Positions 58,053 to 64,000 of a DNA stretch of 64,000 nucleotides are shown in pieces (the first letter of the stretch is position 1; each line of letters starts with the position of its first letter). The translations under genes were made by a program, and so were the position numbers. Source of the DNA: Piromyces finnis (lineage: Eukaryota; Neocallimastigomycota; Neocallimastigomycetes; Neocallimastigales; Neocallimastigaceae); NCBI GenBank assembly GCA_002104945.1, contig MCFH01000046.1, positions 1 through 64,000 on the forward strand, given 5' to 3'. Under the pieces are notes generated by a model, which did no database searches, was not told where the DNA came from, and saw only the letters and a program-made list of their open reading frames with translations.

Positions 58053-60452
58053 TTAATATTTATTTTCTTTTTCTTTATGACTAAAAGTATTAATTCCATA
58101 CGGATTGTTTAAAGGTCTAATAATACCACAACCATAGTCTTTATCACCTCTTCTTAATTTACTATTATAACAACAATAATAATAGAAAAAAAAAAAAAAA
58201 AAAAGAATGACAGTTTAATATAAAAATATTTTTAAGTTTAAAAATAATAGATATATAAAATTATTATAATGGATTAAAACCAACCTTCGAATGCTTGGAA
58301 GAGTATAATTTACTACATTTTTATGTCGATGACTTCTTCTATTTGGATTTATATTTTCTTTATTAGAAGAAAAATGGGAAGGTGACTTATAAGGGGATAT
58401 TAATATTTTTGATAATACATTTTTATTTTTATTTTTATTTGATAAAGAAGATATTGAAGAAATAATTTTAATGTTTGTCTCTTGGGATTTTTTTTTATTT
58501 TTTTTTAAAGAAGATGATTTCACCGTGGGATTTGTTTTTTTTGTTGGTTGATTATTTTTATAATTTTTAATTTTTTTATTTGTATCCTTTTTTTTAGTAT
58601 TAAATAGATCATCATTCCGGCTTTCATTAGTGTCACGATTCATCGTCTTCGTATCTTGAACAATTTTGTCATATTCATGATTTTTTGGATTTTTTATAGA
58701 ATCATTACTAGAATCTGAACATATGGAATAATCAGTATCATCTTCTTTATTATTACTATTATAATATGGTTTATTTATTGTATCAAAAGTATTTGGGGCA
58801 ATTATAAAGGATGATTTTGTTTTTTTAAAAGTATGAGATTTACTTGTATATTCATTTCCTCTCTTTTTTTTATTGAAATTTTCTTTTAAATTGATATTTA
58901 TTAAATCCTGATCATCAGAGTTTTTTGATAATGAAGGAGATGGTGATGAAGAAGATAAAAAAGATGTCGTTGATGATGATACATGTTTTAAATCATTTTT
59001 TTTAATTACGATAGGTAAGTCATCTGAATTTTCAATATATATTTCTTTTTTATCACTAGGAATATTCTTTTTAATTATTTTTACTTTTGATGATGTGGTG
59101 GATTTATTGACAATTGATTTTGTCGGTTCTTGAAATTTGGAATTTGAATTTGATGATGAATGATCATCATCATTGTTATATGTATCCGATAATATCGTAT
59201 TTTTATTGGAAAAATTTGTTAAATCTTTCAATTGAATAGATTCTGGCTCAATTTCAGAAATTATGGTATCATATGAAATTTCACTAGATTCATTATAATC
59301 TGATACTTTTTGAGGAAAGTTATATTTGTAATCTTTAGTGGTATTTTTATTCATTCTTCTGGATAGAGAAGATGAATTATCATTATTTAAAGTCAAATAT
59401 GAAATATTTTCTGGATCATATTCACTATTAAAAATATTTTGTTAATTAATATAGTATATGAAAAAAAAATAATAATAAAAAAAAGAGAAATAAATAAATA
59501 AATAAATAAATAAAAATAAAAATAAATATACTTAATATCAGTAATCGCATTCAATTTAAAGGTATTAAGTTTTTTGGATGTGTTTTTATTAATTGATCTT
59601 TCTGTTTAAAAGATTTGAAAAATCTATTATTAGTTATATCATATGAAGTAGTAGGTTAATTTATTTAAGGTATTACAAAATTTTCTTTTTTAAAATTATA
59701 ATATATAATATTTATATAATTATTGAAAAATCATACTTTATAAATTTAAAAAGAGTTTATATTTTATTTGATATATACGTTTTTAAAATATTATTAATTA
59801 AGTATCAATTATATATTAAAATTTATTATAAAATAAAAACCTTTAACAGTGTTATGAGAAAATTGTTTATTATCAATGGTTAATAATATATTATAAAGTG
59901 AATTAAATATTTTTTCCAAATATTCCTATTATATATATGAAAAAGCACTTTTATTAATAGGATAATTCATTTAAATGAGTACCATAAAAATAATTGTACT
60001 ACCTTTTGAGAAGAATCCATTGAATATATCTTATTTTTAAACTCATAATAATAACAAAGGCAATTTTTAATCATTTTTCCAATTTTATTAAGTTTATTAG
60101 TCAAGTCTATATTTGCTTGTAATAACTTACTATGCTTTATCTTTTTATTTATATTAAGAAAATAAGTTTTTAAAAATATAAAAAAAAAAAAAATGTATAT
60201 TGTAACCTTTATTATATATTATATATTACTTCAAAATTTCTTAGTTTAGCTGCATAAATTGTATTAATCCTTGCCATGTCATTGTTTTGTTTTTTATAAT
60301 TTTGTTTTACTTTTTCATAAAAAGGTATAGAAACATTAAAAATAATATATTATTTAATTATTTAATAATTATAGTAATAGATATTAATACTATTATAATT
60401 CCAATTGTATTTTTTTTTTAAATAAAATATACTTACATATTTCTAGTTCCAT
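58053..60452 (-). CDS. SGO1: shugoshin, centromeric cohesion protector
   Basis: Recruits PP2A-B56 to centromeres and protects cohesin from cleavage or phosphorylation. Seven exons (minus order): 60452-60437, 60309-60230, 60140-60003, 59925-59841, 59601-59532, 59424-58285, 58161-58053; in phase, 545 residues. Both diagnostic ends are present. The N-terminal coiled coil reads LKQNYKKQNNDMARINTIYA at about 6-25 (cognate of the fungal QNRxIARIN motif) and continues through AAKLRNFE and a helix to about 105. The C-terminal SGO box is VVNYTLPSIRSKLRRGDKDY, about 500-519, split by an intron at the SIR/S codon. Between them lies about 370 residues of Ser/Lys/Asn-rich disordered sequence. The first exon encodes five codons and one base. 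The symbol denotes the family; whether one or two shugoshins exist is unknown. Divergent from the next gene. Confidence 0.88.
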
Positions 60453-61116
60453 TTTTTTTTTTTTTTTAATATTTTATGCAACTTTTAAATATATATATAT
60501 AAAGAAATAACATATTTTCTCGATATGAAACCGAAGGAAAGAAAAACAAAAAAAAAAAAGAAAAGAAAAATGCTTTTTTTTTTATTTAAAAATTTTTGTG
60601 TGAAAAAATAAAAACTTTAAAAATTACTACCAAATGAAAATTGAAGAAGAAAATTTTATTTCACAATTTATATTAAAAATTGCAAGTTTACATTAAATCT
60701 TTTTTAAATATTACAATTTTATATATTAAAATTTTAATCTATCAATATTTAAAAAAAAAAAAAAAAAATAGAAGTATATTTTATTTTATTAAATTAAAAT
60801 CTGAATAATTTTTATACATTTTATTTCTTAGAAAATAATAATAATAATAAAAAAATAAAAATAATAATAAAGTTGAATTATACAATAATCTACAATAATA
60901 TATAAAATATAAATTTAATTAAAGTAGATTATCTTTTATTAATAAAATAATGTGGAAATTTCTAAACATATTTAATTAAAGATTAATAAATATTATACTC
61001 ACAATTATTATAAAAATTGTTCCAAAGCTTTAAAAAATATCTCTATTATAAAAATAACAAATAATATTTAAAAATTTAAATTTATTTTAATTAGTAAAAT
61101 AACTTTTTGATAAATA
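60453..61116. other. divergent promoter region, shugoshin / Clr2-like
   Basis: 0.66 kb A/T-rich region between two divergent starts, with a T run at 60452-60467 immediately before the shugoshin ATG and an A run near 60750. No coding signal. Confidence 0.65.
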
Positions 61117-64000
61117 ATGGATCCACCTTTAATTTCTGATGGGCAAACGAGAGCAAGTAACCCAGAAGAAATTTACATTAATCTTTTATCTTTTCCAAAA
61201 TCTTCAAAAGGCTGCTTAGTATATTTATTAAAAAGAAATGATTATGAAAATGAAAAAATCAAAAAATGGTTAACAGCAGCATCCAATAAATTAACAGAAA
61301 TTAGAAAATGTAAATTTGAATTACTATCCTCATTACCTTCCAATTACACTTTTATTTATTTAATATATTCCCCAGATATTGAACAAAATCATATATCTGA
61401 TAAAGTAGAAGTAGATGAAGATTCAAAAAGAAAATATGAAGAATTACTGTAATTATTTGTTTATATATATATATTTCATTCATAAAATCATTAAATTTCA
61501 TACTATTAAATTTTAAATAATACAATTTATAATAAATATCTTCTTCTTAATTTTTATAAATATATAGTTTTATATTAGGTCATCCTTCTGGTCTACCATT
61601 TATAGATATAGAGTAATTTAATAAATCCAATAAAATATTCGTTTTATATATATAAAAAAGAATAATAATTAATAACAATAATTTAAATGACATAATGAAA
61701 TATTAATTTGTATTTATTGGTTGTTATATAAACAGTTCTTTTAATAAGCATTTAGAATGGTTGGAATCAATGTGTCAAAATAAATGTCAATGTCCATTAT
61801 GTCCCTTTAATAGATTAAAAGTATCACCAAGAAAACAAATTCATTATATAGAAGCATTATTTTGGATAAAAAAGAATTCAAAATATAATACCAACATTTT
61901 GAAGAGTCTTACTAAAATTGACACTTTTTATATAGAAGATATAAATAATTTCTTTCGTTATGGTGAAACCACACAAGAACAAATTAATGCTTTATTTGCA
62001 ACTATTGAAAAAATTGGTAAATAAATAAATATATTAAAAACATAATAAATTTTCATTCTCAAATAAATTTTTATTATAAATTTGTATTGTTTAAATAAAT
62101 CGAATAAATAATTACATAAAATAAACCTTGTACTAATTAATTTATCATTAAACGTATAAAAGATGATAAAAATTATGATGATATAAAAAATGAAATTGAA
62201 AATCATTTAAATAATATACAACCATCAATAAATATTGAACCAAAGTTATTACAAGCTAAGACGGAAAAAAAGAAAGAAGAAAAACTCAAAATGATTTTGG
62301 TAGATATATATATAATTATATATCTGATATATAAAATTCATACTAACCTAATTAAATTATTTATTAAATATCATATAAGAATGATGAAATTGTTTCCAAG
62401 ACATTAAAAGATGTACTGTCGAATAAAAATATTATTGAAAAAATTTTAAATATTAATAATTTACAATTGAAAAATGGAGAAACCGAATCAATTTCAAGTA
62501 CTGAAGAGTTTAAAGAAGGTGATAATAATACAACAATTTCTCAGAAATCAAATATAAATAATACTACAACATCAGTTGAATCAACTTTAGTGAAAATTCC
62601 AACACAACCTTCAGAAAATGCAACAACTTCTGTAGTAACAACATCAATTCCAACATCAACTATAACTTTAGGTGACTCAGTTTTATCTCAAACCAATCAA
62701 ATAAATGACAACGTAATAATTAATTCAATTTTAGATTTTAAAGAATTTGATTTACCTAACTCTGATATAATAAGAAAATTATTATTAGAGCCTGGTATTT
62801 CTAAAGAAAAAATAAGCCAATATGAAGTAGAGATTTATAAATTTAAATATAATGAAAGGAGATTAAGAAATAAATTTATTTTAATTCAAGATCAACAAAA
62901 ACAGTTAAAACTTCATCGAGACCAATTACAAAGTCATGAAACAGAAAAACTAAAAAAAGTATCAGAAGCAGAAAATAAATTAAATGTACATTTTAAGGCA
63001 TTTCAAGCAGAATTAGAGCAGCATAAAAAACATAAAGAACAATTAATGAAAGTAGCAAGTTTAATTGAGCAACAAGCAAAAGAAATGAAAATTAGGCTTA
63101 AACAAAATGATGAATCAAAAGAATCAAGTAAAATACAAGAGGAATTAAAAAGACAGGAAGAACTAAGAAAACAAGAAGAACTAAAAAAACAAGAAGAGTT
63201 AAAGAGACAGGAAGAATTAAAGAAACAAGAAGAATTAAAAAGACAAGAGGAATTAAAAAGACAAGAGGAATTAAAAAGACAAGAAGAATTAAAAAGACAA
63301 GAAGAATTAAAAAGACAAGAGGTGTTGAAAAAACAAGAAGAATTAAAAAGGCAATTAGCTTCATTAAATCAATTATATAATAAGCAAATTATTTCTTCAT
63401 CTAATAATATAAATCGCATCAATAATAATTATAATCAATCAAATCAAAAAACACCTGTAATGCAAAATCAATGGAACAATCAAAAATTTCCACAAAATTA
63501 TAATCAAAATCAACAAATTCCAAAGCCTATTACCCCAAATCAAATGTTAATATCAGCAATATCATCTTCTTTACAATCTTTTCCATATCAATCACAGAAA
63601 GAATCATCAATAAATAATATTAATAGAAATATAGAACAAACACAATATCATTATCGAAAATTACCCCAAAATCATTGTTATCAAACACCACCATCAATTC
63701 GTCAGATGCAACCACTTCAGCAAATGCAACCGTCATCTAAATTCAATCAAGCACAACCAATACATCAACAATTTACTCAACCGATAAATCCATCTCCGTA
63801 TAATCAAAAACATAACTATACCCAACAACAAATTCAACAACAAATCCAACGACTTCAACAATATGAAATTAACAAAAATCTAGAACATTTAACACAATTA
63901 AAACAAATACAGCATAATTTACAACAAAAACAATTAAAACATCAACAACAAATACAAACTCAATCACAAATTATGATACCAAATATTTCAATATCTCAAT
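61117..64000 (+). CDS. possible Clr2-type silencing protein with helical repeat and Q/N-rich tail (partial)
   Basis: Five exons seen: 61117-61448, 61568-61612, 61736-62016, 62163-62299, 62380 to the window end; in phase, at least 805 residues, C-terminus missing. Residues 1-150 contain SLPSNYTFIYL, then LFILGHPSGLPFIDID, FNKHLEWLESMC and CQCPLCPF. This order (GHPSG, then an aromatic 'HLxWL' and a CxCxxC) is what I recall of the Clr2 domain of fungal SHREC histone deacetylase subunits; the match is by eye and moderate. Residues about 330-390 are Ser/Thr-rich. A long charged helix follows with 12 copies of E-E-L-K-R-Q (63139-63354), then a Gln/Asn/Pro-rich tail typical of disordered transcriptional regulators. 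If the family call is wrong, it remains a nuclear-looking zinc-binding protein of unknown role. Confidence 0.6.
63139..63354 (+). repeat. 12-copy 18-bp coding repeat (EELKRQ)
   Basis: Twelve in-frame 18-bp units, each coding EELKRQ or a close variant (EELRKQ, EELKKQ, EVLKKQ). Period six with alternating acidic and basic residues predicts a stable single alpha helix rather than a heptad coiled coil. The minus-strand open frame over this interval is its shadow. Confidence 0.95.

Noticed and set aside
63098-63364. 88-codon minus-strand open frame rich in L/V/F/I
   Set aside because: Antisense shadow of the EELKRQ repeat in the plus-strand gene, which continues in frame through it.

Overview
The window reads as nuclear DNA of a very AT-rich eukaryote. 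Intergenic and intronic DNA is almost pure A/T, with long A or T runs and ATT/TAA microsatellites. Genes are intron-rich with GT-AG introns of about 50-650 nt, and codons strongly favour A/T in the third position. The gene set (PMCA-type calcium pump, Glo3-type ArfGAP, Trm44, an Lcb3-type phosphatase, fungal-type shugoshin, a possible Clr2-type silencing protein, a Bem1-like PX domain) points to a fungus. The composition best matches anaerobic gut fungi (Neocallimastigomycota). This is inference; a dictyostelid is the main alternative and fits the gene content less well.

I rebuilt 13 multi-exon or single-exon protein genes by hand. Exon borders were chosen so that GT-AG sites, codon phase and domain continuity all agree, and every model below closes in frame from ATG to stop (the last runs off the window).

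Layout: 1-7630 gene-poor; 7631-13335 (+) calcium-transporting P-type ATPase; 13336-15378 convergent gap with an ATT microsatellite and a decayed non-LTR retrotransposon; 15379-18023 (-) Glo3-type ArfGAP; 19569-22677 (+) Trm44 tRNA-Ser 2'-O-methyltransferase; 23827-25525 (-) secreted-type single-pass membrane protein with a cytoplasmic SH3 domain; 29285-31629 (-) sphingoid base 1-phosphate phosphatase; 32823-33591 (+) Dph4; 34236-40966 (-) a large SH3-DH-PH-PX Rho/Cdc42 exchange factor; 42972-44156 (-) FRG1; 47323-48057 (+) a protein of two CBM21-like modules; 51625-53013 (+) membrane-anchored SET-domain protein; 54091-57227 (+) SRP68; 58053-60452 (-) shugoshin; 61117-64000+ (+) a possible Clr2-type protein with a 12-copy helical repeat and a Q/N-rich tail.

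The genes are mostly unrelated housekeeping functions (calcium export, COPI traffic, tRNA and eEF2 modification, sphingolipid turnover, SRP targeting, chromosome cohesion), so no operon-like logic is expected. The most striking item is the 1643-residue exchange factor, which appears to join in one chain the catalytic half (DH-PH) and the scaffold half (SH3 and Bem1-like PX) of the Cdc42 polarity module that are separate proteins, Cdc24 and Bem1, in yeast. Secondary points are the transmembrane SH3 protein with an inferred 21-nt exon, the SET protein with an N-terminal membrane anchor and an altered NH motif, and TAA repeats that start inside splice donors.
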